Shown piece after piece: positions 43,388 through 53,254 of a DNA stretch of 64,000 nucleotides. The stretch is from Hungatella hathewayi WAL-18680. Lineage in GTDB: Bacteria; Bacillota; Clostridia; Lachnospirales; Lachnospiraceae. The translations under genes and the position numbers were made by a program. The stretch is taken from the NCBI RefSeq assembly GCF_000235505.1, contig NZ_JH379028.1, positions 717,483 through 781,482 on the forward strand, read 5' to 3'. The notes under the pieces are model-generated. The model had not been told where the DNA came from and did not search any database. It saw only the letters and a list, made by a program, of their open reading frames with translations. Each line of letters begins with the position of its first letter. Within the stretch, counting starts at the first letter, position 1.

Positions 43388-44297
43388 CTAATCCTCCAGA
43401 CGTATCAGTTTTCTCTGAGCTGCCGAAATCACAAGGATAATGATAAAAAGAACCATGGCAATCGCGCTTCCATACCCCATCTTGTAATACTTAAAGGACT
43501 GGGTGTAGAAGAACGTCAGCAGCGTACTGGTTGCCCCCGCCGGAGACCCCAGGCCCCCATTTGACGAGGTGATAACGGAAATCTGGTCAAACAGCTGGAA
43601 TGACTGGATAATCCCGTAGGTGACAACCAGAAATGTGGTTGGTTTCAAATTCGGCACCGTAATTTTTAAAAATGTCTGTACCTTCCCCGCCCCGTCAATC
43701 TGCGCCGCTTCGTAGAGCTGGGGAGAGATATTCTGAAGACCCGACAGGTAATAAATCATGTAAAATCCAACCGTCTGCCACAGATAGAGAATCCCGATAA
43801 ACGGCATAGCCAGCGCCACATTGGCGTACCATGTCACATTGGGCAGTCCAAACAGTGACAGAAAGGAAGACATCGCCCCGCCCTTCACAAAGAAATACAT
43901 AAACACAGTGGCCGCGGCCACGGAGGAAAGCACATAGGGCGTGTAAAAAAGCCGTTCTGAAAAATCCTTTCCCCCTCAGCTTTGCATTGACCGCCACTGC
44001 CAGAAGCAGCGCCACACAGGTCTGAACCGGAACCGTGACAGCCACAAACAGAAGCGAATGTGTCAGGGCCTGATAGAATTCCGAATCATGAAACAGATTC
44101 TTGTAGTTTGCCAATCCGATAAACGCGGCCCTGTCTTTAAACATATAATTAAAATCCTGAAAACTGATTAAAAATGCCTGAATCAACGGATATACAAACC
44201 AGATACACAGCATAATCACCGCAGGCGCCAGAAACAGCACGGCCGCCAGGGTCGATTCTTTTCTGTGATTGTAACGTTTCTTCCTACCTGTTGTCAT
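43388..44297 (-). pseudogene. Carbohydrate ABC importer permease (MalF type), one frameshift
   Basis: Two frames give a complete CUT1 permease of about 303 residues. The N-terminal frame (44297 to about 43945) has four spans and KLRGKGFFRTAF; the second frame continues with YTPYVLSSVAAATVFMYFF and carries the EAA motif YEAAQIDGAGKVQTFLKITVPNL. The switch is at a run of six A (43945-43950; T6 on the coding strand). Seven would restore the frame, so this is a homopolymer shift, the most typical sequencing error but also a possible slippage site. Without it the importer would not work. It lies between the binding protein and the second permease. Confidence 0.88.
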
Positions 44298-44315
44298 GAT
44301 ACACCTCTTTTACTC

Positions 44316-45596
44316 TTATTGATTGCCATATTTGGCAGCCAGATTGTCAAGAATGCCCTTGGAATCCGCTTCCTTCCCGGCATACTCCACTTCCTCGAAT
44401 GCTCTGACCAAATCGGTCTGGAACTCCTGAGCGTTGGCCGGATATCCGAAGGATGTGGCCCACTCCAGGGATTCTTTCGCAGGAGCAATCTTTGGATTTT
44501 CTTCAAAGTACCAGTCTCTTAAAGAGAGAAGACTTGGCATATTCCCCACAATCTCAGCCGTCAGCCTCTGGGCATTTTCATTGCACAGATAATAAGCTGC
44601 CTGGGCCGCCTTCTCCGGATTCTTGCTGCTGCTTAACACCGCAAAACCCTGGCTGTGCAGCGTACATCCGTGGTTTCCGTTGCCGCCCGGCATGGGAACT
44701 ACCTCATAATTAATGTCGGGAGCCGCCTCCTTCATCATACCGATATACCAGGTTCCGCCGGTGGTCATCGCACATTTCCCTCCTGCAAATACTTCCCCGT
44801 CCCAGGATAAGCCCACATCCTTCGGGTTGACGGCCAGCCCTTCCTCATACATCTTAAAGATGTAGTCAAACGCGTCCACATTGGCCTTGCTGTTAATCTC
44901 ATCCCCATTTTTCCAGCCGCCCCCAAAGGAATTCATATACTGGGTGGGATGGTAGCCCTGGGAGAAGTCGATACAGAGACCTGCCACATCATCCTTCGTC
45001 AAGACCTTCGCCGCCTCATATACCTCATCCCAGGTCTTCGGCATTTCCCCAAGGCCCGCTTCGTCCCACATATCCTTGTTGATGATAAACAGTCCGGGAG
45101 CCGCTGTCGCCGGAATTGCGTATAGTTTTCCTTCCCAGGTCCAGGCTTCCACCGCGTTCTCATCAAAGCCGGACAAGTCAAAGCCGTAATCATTTAATGG
45201 AAGAAACAGTCCCTCCGTTATGTATCCCAGATGGCCCTCGTTGGACGGAACAATGATGTCGGGAGCCGTTCCCGCCGCTATCTGTCCGGGAAGGCTGTCC
45301 CAGAAATCAGCGGTTCCCGCATAGTGGGCCAGCTCCACTTTCACGCCTGGAATCGCCGCCTCGATTCCTTCCAGGGATTTTTCGTAGGCTTCCGTTTCAC
45401 CAGAGTCTCCCCAGTATCCCAAAGTAACGGTTACCGTCTCCCCGTTGTCCGCCTTGGTATCTGCGGAAGCACCCGCCGCCTCCTTTGCGGCTGTCGTATC
45501 CGCAGTATTTTCCGCCTTGTTACCACATCCCGTCAATGATATTCCCGCCACCATGGACGCAGTCAGTAGAACAGATATCAGTTTCTGTTTTTTCAT
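44316..45596 (-). CDS. Extracellular sugar-binding lipoprotein (family 1)
   Basis: The 426-residue lipoprotein has the signal MKKQKLISVLLTASMVAGIS and lipobox LTGC. The mature protein begins with an Ala/Asp/Thr-rich tether and has the SBP_bac_1 fold: VTLGYWGDSGETEAYEKSLEG, YITEGLFLPLNDY and GNHGCTLHSQGFAVLSSSKNPEKA (seen as QGFAVLSSSKNPEKA). Family members bind mono- or oligosaccharides for CUT1 importers. The ATG at 45596 has AAGGAG upstream; the longer frame starts within the promoter. It is the first gene of the importer operon, divergent from the GH65 operon. Confidence 0.93.
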   Translation of the reverse strand: MKKQKLISVLLTASMVAGISLTGCGNKAENTADTTAAKEAAGASADTKADNGETVTVTLGYWGDSGETEAYEKSLEGIEAAIPGVKVELAHYAGTADFWDSLPGQIAAGTAPDIIVPSNEGHLGYITEGLFLPLNDYGFDLSGFDENAVEAWTWEGKLYAIPATAAPGLFIINKDMWDEAGLGEMPKTWDEVYEAAKVLTKDDVAGLCIDFSQGYHPTQYMNSFGGGWKNGDEINSKANVDAFDYIFKMYEEGLAVNPKDVGLSWDGEVFAGGKCAMTTGGTWYIGMMKEAAPDINYEVVPMPGGNGNHGCTLHSQGFAVLSSSKNPEKAAQAAYYLCNENAQRLTAEIVGNMPSLLSLRDWYFEENPKIAPAKESLEWATSFGYPANAQEFQTDLVRAFEEVEYAGKEADSKGILDNLAAKYGNQ

Positions 45597-45653
45597 AATC
45601 AGTTTACTCCTTTTTCCTTGAAGTTTTTTGGTTCGGCTCCGAGCTCTATGGTT

Positions 45654-45683
45654 AGTATAGCATTCTTCATCCCGCACAATCAA
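45654..45683 (-). promoter_or_regulatory. Promoter of the sugar-importer operon
   Basis: Minus strand: TTGATT (45683-45678), 18-base spacer, TATACT (45659-45654) with extended TGC. Confidence 0.6.
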
Positions 45684-45773
45684 TTACTGGTTTTTTGCTT
45701 ACCTTAATGTATTTTTACCACAAACAGCTGACAAAAAAGCAAGAAATCATGAAGAATAACCAAATATTCATAT

Positions 45774-45802
45774 TTGTAATTCCATTTTTTATCAGATACA
45801 CT
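45774..45802 (+). promoter_or_regulatory. Promoter of the GH65 operon
   Basis: TTGTAA (45774-45779), 17-base spacer, TACACT (45797-45802). It lies about 50 bases before the GH65 start and back to back with the importer promoter, a layout suited to shared control. Confidence 0.5.
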
Positions 45803-45852
45803 AATGGCATGATGCAGACAGCATATGGAAATGAAAGGAGAACATTGATTTT

Positions 45853-48144
45853 ATGTCAGGAAATGAACATTCATGGGTATTGTCCTGTGAGGAATTTTGC
45901 AGCGAAACGAAACTGCACACCGCTCCGATTTATACCATCGGAAACGGTCTCTTCTGCTGCCGGGGTTTTATGGAAGAAGAACAGGAAGGGATCGCGGGGC
46001 TCGGCGGCATCTATATGGCCGGTGTCTTTGGCCATGCGGATTACCGGCCCTGGCGGGGAGAAGGACGGGAACTGGTCAACATCCCCAACTTCTTTGCCCT
46101 GCGGATTTTTATCAACGAAAAACCTATCACCATCACGGAGGAAACCGTTACTTCCTTTAATATGGAACTGGATATGCAAAACGGCATCTTCAAAAGAAGC
46201 TATGTCTATCAGGAGGATGGCACACCGCTGGCCGCCTTCTCCTTTGAACGGTTTGCCGGATGGCATGAAAGGCATATGGCCGGACAGTCCCTATCCGTCA
46301 CACCGCTTCAGCCGGATCTGGATATTCAGATAGAACTGGATACCAGGACGGATATCACCAACTTGAACCTGGTCAGCTGTGAACCCTACCCCATCCAGCC
46401 CGGCAGAAAGCAGTTTGACGAGGATGTTCACACGGAACAGGTTGTCTCCGTGACCATTCCCCGCCCTGAGCAGATTCGAATGGCATTTGTCCAGAAAACC
46501 ACAGCATCCGGAGCCAGCCGGGAAGTAACCCCTTCTTGTCACTGCTACCACATCACCAGTAAGCCAGGTGAAACAGCCATCATCAAAAAACTGATAGCTG
46601 TCAGTCTCTCGCTGGAGGATGGAGACGCCGTGGAAGAACTGGCCGTTCAGCGGCTTGGCGGGCTTAACAGTTATCAGGAAGAGCTGGAGCAGCATGAGAA
46701 CGCGATGGCCCGGTTCTGGGAGACTTCCGACATTCTGTTACAGGGTTCCCCGGAAGACCAGCAGACCATCCGCTACAACATTCTACAGCTGGCCCAGTCC
46801 TGTCCTTCCCACACCAGCCACGCCAGTATCGGTGCCAGAGGACTCACCGGGGAAATGTATGAGGGCAGCGTGTTCTGGGATACGGAGATTTTCATGCTTC
46901 CATTTTTCTCCCTGGTTCACCCGGATTCTGCCCGCCAACTGTTAACCTTCCGCCGCCACACCCTTCCGGAAGCCAGGATTCACGCCAGGAACAACTGGTT
47001 TGAGGGGGCCATGTACGGCTGGCAGGTGAATGCCATGGGCGTGGAACAGACTCCCCAGGGGGTGGGCGCCTACTATTCCATCCATGTCATCGCGGATATC
47101 GCCTATGCCATCTTGGACTACTTAACCTGCACGGGAGACACCGGATTCATGCTGGACGGGGGACTGGAGATTCTGATCGAAACCGCCAGATTCTGGGCCA
47201 GCCGGGTGAGTCTTAATGAGGACGGATTCTACCACATCCTCGCCGTGCGGGGGCCAAACGAGTACGATGTGCTGGTCAACAACAATCTGTACACCAATAT
47301 GATGGCCCGGGAAAATTTCATCCTCTGCCGGGAGCTTTTGGATGAATTCTCCCAGTCCCACCCGGAAACGCTGGCCAGTCTCTTAAGCAGGCTTCATCTT
47401 ACAGAGCAGGAAGTGGCCCACTGGAAAGAAATCGAAGAACATATCCTGCTCCCCTACGACGGGAAGCAGAAGCTGTGGCTGGAGGACGACACGTATTTAC
47501 GCCGCACGCCTCTGGATATGAAGAAAGCCAAACCCACAGCCAAGCGGATTATCGACACCACGATTCCCTATGAAGCCCTTCCGTTTTACCAGGTGTCCAA
47601 ACAGGCGGATGTTCTCCATCTGATGAAAAATCTGCCATGGTATTTTACGGAGGAGGAGATACGGACTGCCTACGATTTCTACCAGCCCAAAACTGCCTTT
47701 GACTCCTCCCTGGCATACAGCATGTTCGCGCTGATGGCAGCAAGACTGGGCAATATGGAGGAGGCCGTATCCTACTATGAAAAATCCTCCCAGCTGGATA
47801 TCAGAAATGTACAGTTAAATACCATAAGCGGTCTCCACTTTGCCAATTTCGGCGGAACCTGGCAGGCGCTGGTATTTGGTTTTGGAGGTATTCAGATACG
47901 GAAAGAACAGACTGAAATCAATCCCCATCTGCCTGGGAAATGGGAGCGCATGGTCTTTACCCTGATTTTAAAAGGACATCCCATCCGGTTTGATATCAGT
48001 CACAGCCAGATACGGCTGGAAAGTCTGGCAGACAGCCATGCAGCTTCTGCCGTCTTCCTGGTAAACGGCAGGCAGTACCACTTAAACGGCGGGGACACCC
48101 TGCTCATCCCAATGGCACAGGAGGTATCTCATGAAGAATTATAA
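45853..48144 (+). CDS. Glycoside hydrolase family 65 disaccharide phosphorylase
   Basis: The 763-residue cytoplasmic enzyme has the three-part GH65 layout: N-terminal beta-sandwich (about 1-270), linker, (alpha/alpha)6 barrel (about 310-680) and C-terminal beta domain. The general-acid Glu lies in VRGPNEYDVLVNNNLYTNMM (family form GPDEY), and the phosphate-binding region includes YQVSKQADVLHLM. EGSVFWDTEIFMLPFF is also typical. Family enzymes phosphorolyse alpha-linked disaccharides (maltose, trehalose, kojibiose, nigerose) to beta-glucose 1-phosphate; the N for D in the motif prevents a firm pick. An AAAGGAG site lies 12 bases before the ATG. It overlaps the HAD gene by 14 bases. Confidence 0.92.
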   Translation: MSGNEHSWVLSCEEFCSETKLHTAPIYTIGNGLFCCRGFMEEEQEGIAGLGGIYMAGVFGHADYRPWRGEGRELVNIPNFFALRIFINEKPITITEETVTSFNMELDMQNGIFKRSYVYQEDGTPLAAFSFERFAGWHERHMAGQSLSVTPLQPDLDIQIELDTRTDITNLNLVSCEPYPIQPGRKQFDEDVHTEQVVSVTIPRPEQIRMAFVQKTTASGASREVTPSCHCYHITSKPGETAIIKKLIAVSLSLEDGDAVEELAVQRLGGLNSYQEELEQHENAMARFWETSDILLQGSPEDQQTIRYNILQLAQSCPSHTSHASIGARGLTGEMYEGSVFWDTEIFMLPFFSLVHPDSARQLLTFRRHTLPEARIHARNNWFEGAMYGWQVNAMGVEQTPQGVGAYYSIHVIADIAYAILDYLTCTGDTGFMLDGGLEILIETARFWASRVSLNEDGFYHILAVRGPNEYDVLVNNNLYTNMMARENFILCRELLDEFSQSHPETLASLLSRLHLTEQEVAHWKEIEEHILLPYDGKQKLWLEDDTYLRRTPLDMKKAKPTAKRIIDTTIPYEALPFYQVSKQADVLHLMKNLPWYFTEEEIRTAYDFYQPKTAFDSSLAYSMFALMAARLGNMEEAVSYYEKSSQLDIRNVQLNTISGLHFANFGGTWQALVFGFGGIQIRKEQTEINPHLPGKWERMVFTLILKGHPIRFDISHSQIRLESLADSHAASAVFLVNGRQYHLNGGDTLLIPMAQEVSHEEL

Positions 48145-49018
48145 AGCTGTCTTCTTTGACTGGGATGGCACCGCCGTCACCAGCCGGACCGCCGATTCCA
48201 AAGCCGTGACCACGGCTATGGGGAACTTGCTTGACAAAGGCATCTGCCTCATCATCGTCAGCGGAACGACCTATGACAATATCTGCGGCGGCGCCCTCCA
48301 TAAACAGTTTTCTCCCGCCCAGCTCTCCCACCTGTATCTGGGGCTGGGGCGGGGAAACCACTGCTTCGGCTTCTCCCCTCAGGCAGAATTAGTCCCCCTT
48401 CAGGACCTGACCCCCTCCATGGAGGACTTACTAAAGCTCCACGAAGTCTGCTTTCACCTGCACGCAAGACTTCTGAGCCGCTACCAGCTGCCAACAGATA
48501 TCGTATTCAGCAGAGACAACTACTGTAAGATTGATTTGATGGTAAACAATACGAGAAATCAGGATGCACTCTATATGCAGAAAGATGAAATCAGCCGGAT
48601 TGAAAATCTTCTCGCCGAACACCAGATAGACGGCGGACTTTTGGCCCTGTTACAGCTTGCCAAAGATGTGGGGACAGAGCATGGATTATCCATCCAGTGT
48701 ACCACCGACGCCAAATATCTGGAGGTTGGCTACACCACAAAATCGGATAATATCACATGGTTTATGCAGTATTTTAAGGAGCGTTCCATCGGTGTGGAGG
48801 ACTGCTGCTTCTGGGGTGATGAATTCGGCGCCATCACTCCCGGCATCTGGGGAAGCGATTCCCAGATGATTACCCCGGCGTCCAAAGGCGGTGATTTTTT
48901 CAGCGTCAGCGATATCCAGCTTCCTCTCCCGGATGGTGTTGTGAAGGTTGGCGGCGGCGTTCCCAGCTTTCTTCATTTTCTGGGAGAACTGGGAAAGGAG
49001 GAGCATCATGCTTCCTGA
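48131..49018 (+). CDS. HAD-family sugar phosphatase-like protein
   Basis: The 295-residue HAD hydrolase has motif I FFDWDGTAVTSR (Asp9, Asp11), the motif II Ser/Thr in IIVSGTTYD, a Lys region near TDAKYLEVG and the motif IV FWGDEFGAITPGIWGSDSQM. The cap resembles the Cof/SPP type rather than beta-phosphoglucomutase. It lacks a clear beta-PGM signature, so the glucose 1-phosphate made by the neighbour is probably handled otherwise. It has AGGAGGTATCTC before ATG and overlaps both neighbours, showing tight coupling. Confidence 0.85.
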   Translation: MKNYKAVFFDWDGTAVTSRTADSKAVTTAMGNLLDKGICLIIVSGTTYDNICGGALHKQFSPAQLSHLYLGLGRGNHCFGFSPQAELVPLQDLTPSMEDLLKLHEVCFHLHARLLSRYQLPTDIVFSRDNYCKIDLMVNNTRNQDALYMQKDEISRIENLLAEHQIDGGLLALLQLAKDVGTEHGLSIQCTTDAKYLEVGYTTKSDNITWFMQYFKERSIGVEDCCFWGDEFGAITPGIWGSDSQMITPASKGGDFFSVSDIQLPLPDGVVKVGGGVPSFLHFLGELGKEEHHAS

Positions 49019-49892
49019 GCGCATCCTGGTTCTGGTCCCTCATCCGGACGATGAGGCCCTCCTGGCCTCCGGCGTCATCAGCCGGGCTGTGAGTGAGGAA
49101 AAACAGCTTTGGACTGCCATCGCCACCAACGGCGACTACCTCTGTGGCGATTACACCAAGGGCAGCCGCCGTCTGGCGGAAAGTCTGGCAGCTATGAGCT
49201 ATCTCGGCCTTCCAAAAGAGCGTGTCCTGTTTCTCGGATATCCGGATACCGGAATGGAGCCGGAAGCCAGCTTTTTGAGCGGTCTGCTCCGGGAAACGGA
49301 CCTGGAGAACCTACATACCTCCTGCGCATCCCGGATGACCTACGGCATCACCGGCGGTAAACCAGATTTTCATATGGAGCAGACCGGCTGTCATGGATGG
49401 TATCATCGGAAAGGATTTGAAGAAGACATGGACCGGTTGATGAAGATGGTCAAACCGCAGCTGGTGATTACCACTTCACGGTATGATATCCACGGGGACC
49501 ATAGCGCCCTCTCTCATTTTACGGAGCAGGCGCTGATGCGCTATGTGTTGAGTGGATACGAAAAGCCCCTCCTGTGGGAAGGGCTGGTACACTCTCCGGC
49601 CGGCGACTGCCGCTGGCCGGTTCCTGATGGAGAGGATTCGGATTTCACTCTGCCGGACGGAATGGAACACCTGCCGGATTTTCTCTCCTCCTGGGAACAG
49701 AGAATCCGAATCCCTGTTTTGGAAGATGACCGGCAGGCAGGACGAAAGCGGACAGCCATACAGATGTACGCCTCCGCTTTAAAAGATGAGGAGCCGGAGG
49801 TTGTCCGTTACCTTCTCTCCTTTGCCAAACGGGAAGAGCTGTTTTTTGAGATACCATACGAAGTCACAGCATCCGCTTCTTGTATTCCGTAG
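49008..49892 (+). CDS. PIG-L family deacetylase
   Basis: The 294-residue zinc amidase has the family motif LVPHPDDEALLASG near the start and the second metal motif SRYDIHGDHSALSHF. Family members remove N-acetyl groups from sugar derivatives such as GlcNAc-PI, GlcNAc-inositol, bacillithiol precursors or chitobiose. The ATG at 49008 follows AAAGGAGGAGCATC and overlaps the HAD stop. Its tail overlaps the end of the converging yesN-like gene by 29 bases. In a disaccharide locus this suggests an N-acetylated sugar, though GH65 enzymes are not known to take these. Confidence 0.88.
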   Translation: MLPERILVLVPHPDDEALLASGVISRAVSEEKQLWTAIATNGDYLCGDYTKGSRRLAESLAAMSYLGLPKERVLFLGYPDTGMEPEASFLSGLLRETDLENLHTSCASRMTYGITGGKPDFHMEQTGCHGWYHRKGFEEDMDRLMKMVKPQLVITTSRYDIHGDHSALSHFTEQALMRYVLSGYEKPLLWEGLVHSPAGDCRWPVPDGEDSDFTLPDGMEHLPDFLSSWEQRIRIPVLEDDRQAGRKRTAIQMYASALKDEEPEVVRYLLSFAKREELFFEIPYEVTASASCIP

Positions 49893-51442
49893 GCGTTTCT
49901 CCCGTGATTTTCTTAAACACACTGGAAAACACGATGGAGGAGGAAAATCCGGTTTTCTCCGCCACCTCGTACAGCTTCATGTTGCTGCCGCTTATCATCC
50001 TCTTTGCCTGCTCAATCCGGTACTGATTGATGTAAGCGGTCAGCGACTGTCCGATTTCCTGGGAAAACAGGCGGCTTAAATAGCTGGAATTGACCCACAG
50101 CTTTCCTGCCAGCCATTCCAGTCCGATATCCTCACTGTAATTCTGCTGAATCAGAAGGACCGCCTTTTTTATCAAACTGTTTTTATTCCTGGGTGTCATC
50201 CGGCACACAGTAACCCCTGATTTTGTCCATGATGGACTGCTTGTACTCCCGGCTGCTGTCAAACTCCCGGTAAGGCTCCGCCACCGGCATTTCCCCGGCC
50301 AGGGAACATTGAAGCAGGAACTCATGGATACAGGTTTCACAGCGATGAATAAACTCCGCAGGCCGGATATTATAAAGGTTCTGTGCAATCTGCGTCACCG
50401 CCGTGTCATAACAGATTTCTATCTGCGCCATATTCCGGCTCTGCAATTCCTCCTGAAAGCGGCTCCCAAACTCCTCCAGAAATTTCCGGCACTCTTCCCC
50501 GTCCGTAATGTAATCACTGATACACAGCGTGTTCTCCTGCAGCGGATAGAACGCCAGCGGCTCCAGTTCCTTCATCCTCCGGTAGATTGTGTGGCATTCC
50601 CGGATATTGGAAAATGGAAGGCTGTAACGAACCCGGCTCTGGATTCCAAGGGGGCTGTTGTTCAAGACTTCCGCCACTTCGCAGACCTCAGCAATCACGC
50701 CATGCAGCGGCATCTTCTTCTCAAATCCAAGAAAAATCGTAAAATCTCCCATCTCGTTGGGCAGCAGGAAATACGTTTTCTCTCCCAGCTGCTCCCTCAG
50801 CGTGTGCTCAAAAAGCGCAAAGAAATGCACATTGTCATTATTGGTATACCGCTGTACCACCGCCTGGTAGTTCACAATCTGTATCATCAGAAGGACGATA
50901 TTCTGTCCTTCTTTAAAAAAGCCAAGCTCCTCCTTCAGAAGCGTCTCCATCTCCTCTAAGGCATCTCCGTCATGGTTTAACCAATAGTGAATCCGGCTGC
51001 CAATCTCCTGCTGCCGGTTGCGCAGCGCCGCCGTCTCCAGGATGGCATACTGCTGTTTCTTCTTCGCTTCCTCCGATGCCGCCTGGCTCATCCCCTTCAC
51101 CAGCTCCAGGAAGGTCTCATCTGTGATTTCATTTTTCAGGATATAATCATAACAGCCGGTGCGAATGGCCTTTTTGGCAAATTCAAATTCATCGTGGCAG
51201 GTCAGGAACGACACCACACAGGGATATTTATGACTGTCAATCCATTCCATAACCTCCAGCCCGTTCATGACCGGCATGGTGATATCGATGATGGCCAGGT
51301 CAATCTGCCGGCTCTCCATGATATCAATGACCGCCCGGCCATTTTCCGCCTCATACAGTTCGTAGCCGGCTCCCTGCCAGTCTATGGCGGTTGTGAGAAA
51401 GTCTCTCACAGCCTGCTCGTCATCCGCAATCAATATTGTCAT
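49864..51442 (-). pseudogene. YesN/AraC-type response regulator, one frameshift
   Basis: Two frames give a response regulator of about 525 residues. The first (51442 to about 50190) has the receiver domain (ILIADDEQAVRDFL; phospho-Asp in LAIIDITMPVMNG; Lys in CYDYILKNEI) and the long middle linker, ending at a stop just after PDDTQE. The second (about 50190 to 49864) continues NKNSLIKKAVLLIQQNYSED and carries the two AraC helix-turn-helix motifs (LAGKLWVNSSYLSRLFSQE; VAEKTGFSSSIVFSSVFKK). One extra base in CCCAGGAATAAAA near 50187-50192 causes the break. The remaining C-terminus is intact, so an assembly error is likely. It pairs with the kinase upstream and probably controls the sugar importer. 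Confidence 0.87.
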
Positions 51443-51468
51443 GTGGTCTCCTTTCCCTGCTGGCTTCG

Positions 51469-53223
51469 TCACAGTGGCAGCTTTGGAATTCTCGCCGTCA
51501 CGGTTGTGTAGGCTCCGTATCTGCTCTCAATTTGAAGCGTATATTCCTTCCCAAATAATGTTTCCAGCCGCTGTCTCACATTGTCAATTCCGATTCCAGA
51601 ATAGCTGGATTTCTCTTTCTGGGCGTGGCTCTCGGTGATTTTCTTCAACTGCTCGTCGGTCATTCCCATACCGTTGTCCGTGACTGTCACCAGGATGGAC
51701 TCCTCCTCGCAGACAATGGTCACCAAAACCGTTCCCGCCTCCGCCTTATCCGCGCCGAAGGCATGTACATAGCAGTTTTCAATCACCGGCTGGATTAAGA
51801 ATTTCAAGCATTTGTACTGGTAACATTCCTCATCAATATCAAAATCAATATCTACATCATCCCCGTACCGGATTCTCATAATCTGAATATAATTTTCCAG
51901 CTGCTCCAGCTCCTGGGAAAATGGAATCACATCGTCGGTACATTTAATGGTAAAACGCAGAAGGGATGCCAGGCATTCCAGTCCGTGGGAAATCTCTTTC
52001 GCGCCGATTCTGTCCGCCCTGTACCGGATGGCATTTAACGTGTTGTACAGAAAATGCGGGTTGATCTTAGATTGCAGCACCTCGTAGGACAGTCTGGCCT
52101 TCTCCTGCTCATGGCTGGTGGCCTCCTGGATGAGAAGCTCCATCCGCTCCATCAGCTGGTTGAACGCCTTGCTCAAATCTCCCATTTCCCCCTTCAGGGG
52201 CTCGCATCTGACCCAAAGCTGGTTCTCCTGTCCGGTCATCATGGCCGTCTTCAGTTTTTGAATCGGCTCCGAGATGTAGTGGCTGGACCACCGGATAAAG
52301 ACAGCCGCATATACGACATAAAATAACAGGAACAGACTTCCCGCCATGAACAGGGGCTGTTTTAAATTCAGCGCCGAAAAATCCGTGGACAGATAGAGAA
52401 ACTGTAATCCGCTCTCCGGCGCCGTATACCGGTTTACATGGTAATTTCCGTCAAAAGAGCCGGTGTCCATCTCCGATAACAGTGGATAATCCTCTTCAAA
52501 TTCCCGGGAACTGCTGTAAATCAGCCGCTCATAGGAATCCAGCACCACAAAGATATCCGTCTCCCTGTCCTGAACCACCTGATTCCATCCCGGGTAAAAA
52601 CTCTCGATGCCCAAATCAATCCGAAAGACTCCTATCTTCTGGTCCTTCAGCACATTCATCAGTCTCTGGGCAATCGGTATGGTGACACCACTTTTTAAAT
52701 ATAGTTCATCGCAGACCGCCGGCGCCACAAGATAGCTGTCCACGTCCATAGCCTCCTGATACCAGCTGCTCTGTGTCAAATCATACCAGTCCTCATTGTG
52801 GACATTCACGGAGATGGACGGCGCCCGCCGTTTGTAATAGACACTGTTTGTATTGTCCAGCACCAGCGTGATGGACGCAATGTTGGGTTCATAATAGATA
52901 ATATTGCCCAGCAGCTTGTTGGTCTGGGCGTCATTTAAATTCTTATTCCGGTTCCCGCTCTCCGAATATTCCGTGGTAATGATGTCATAGAGCACGGTAT
53001 CCGTATAGGGTTTCTCAAGCAGCTTAATCATCCGCAGATAAATCTGGTCAAAGGACACCGCCGCCGTCTGCAAAAAATCGTTCCGCGACGCGTCAATGGC
53101 CTCCAGCGCCGATTTCCGCACCTGAAAGAACAGTCCAAAACTCAGCAGGGCCAGAATGGGAAGCACCAGAAATATCTGCACCAGCGCCAGTTTTGTCTGA
53201 AAATACCAGATTTTCCGTTTCAT
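51469..53223 (-). CDS. YesM-type sensor histidine kinase
   Basis: The 584-residue kinase has an N-terminal span (VQIFLVLPILALLSFGLFF), an external sensing domain (about 45-285), a second span (PLFMAGSLFLLFYVVYAAVFI), a HAMP segment and a kinase domain with the phospho-His motif INPHFLYNTLNAIRYRADR and ATP-binding motifs (FLIQPVIENCYVHAF; VTDNGMGMTD; GIGIDNVRQRL). YesM/YesN systems control sugar uptake. It overlaps the regulator gene by a few bases downstream, and the wall-binding-protein gene lies 31 bases upstream. Confidence 0.94.
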   Translation of the reverse strand: MKRKIWYFQTKLALVQIFLVLPILALLSFGLFFQVRKSALEAIDASRNDFLQTAAVSFDQIYLRMIKLLEKPYTDTVLYDIITTEYSESGNRNKNLNDAQTNKLLGNIIYYEPNIASITLVLDNTNSVYYKRRAPSISVNVHNEDWYDLTQSSWYQEAMDVDSYLVAPAVCDELYLKSGVTIPIAQRLMNVLKDQKIGVFRIDLGIESFYPGWNQVVQDRETDIFVVLDSYERLIYSSSREFEEDYPLLSEMDTGSFDGNYHVNRYTAPESGLQFLYLSTDFSALNLKQPLFMAGSLFLLFYVVYAAVFIRWSSHYISEPIQKLKTAMMTGQENQLWVRCEPLKGEMGDLSKAFNQLMERMELLIQEATSHEQEKARLSYEVLQSKINPHFLYNTLNAIRYRADRIGAKEISHGLECLASLLRFTIKCTDDVIPFSQELEQLENYIQIMRIRYGDDVDIDFDIDEECYQYKCLKFLIQPVIENCYVHAFGADKAEAGTVLVTIVCEEESILVTVTDNGMGMTDEQLKKITESHAQKEKSSYSGIGIDNVRQRLETLFGKEYTLQIESRYGAYTTVTARIPKLPL

Positions 53224-53254
53224 GTGCCCTTCCCCTTTTCCTTTTTCTCCTATC

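Noticed and set aside
29766-51442. Programmed ribosomal frameshifting in mtaB, desulfurase, permease or yesN-like gene
   Set aside because: None shows a classic slippery heptamer with a following pseudoknot or upstream SD stimulus, and the four events are in unrelated genes; indel errors explain them better.
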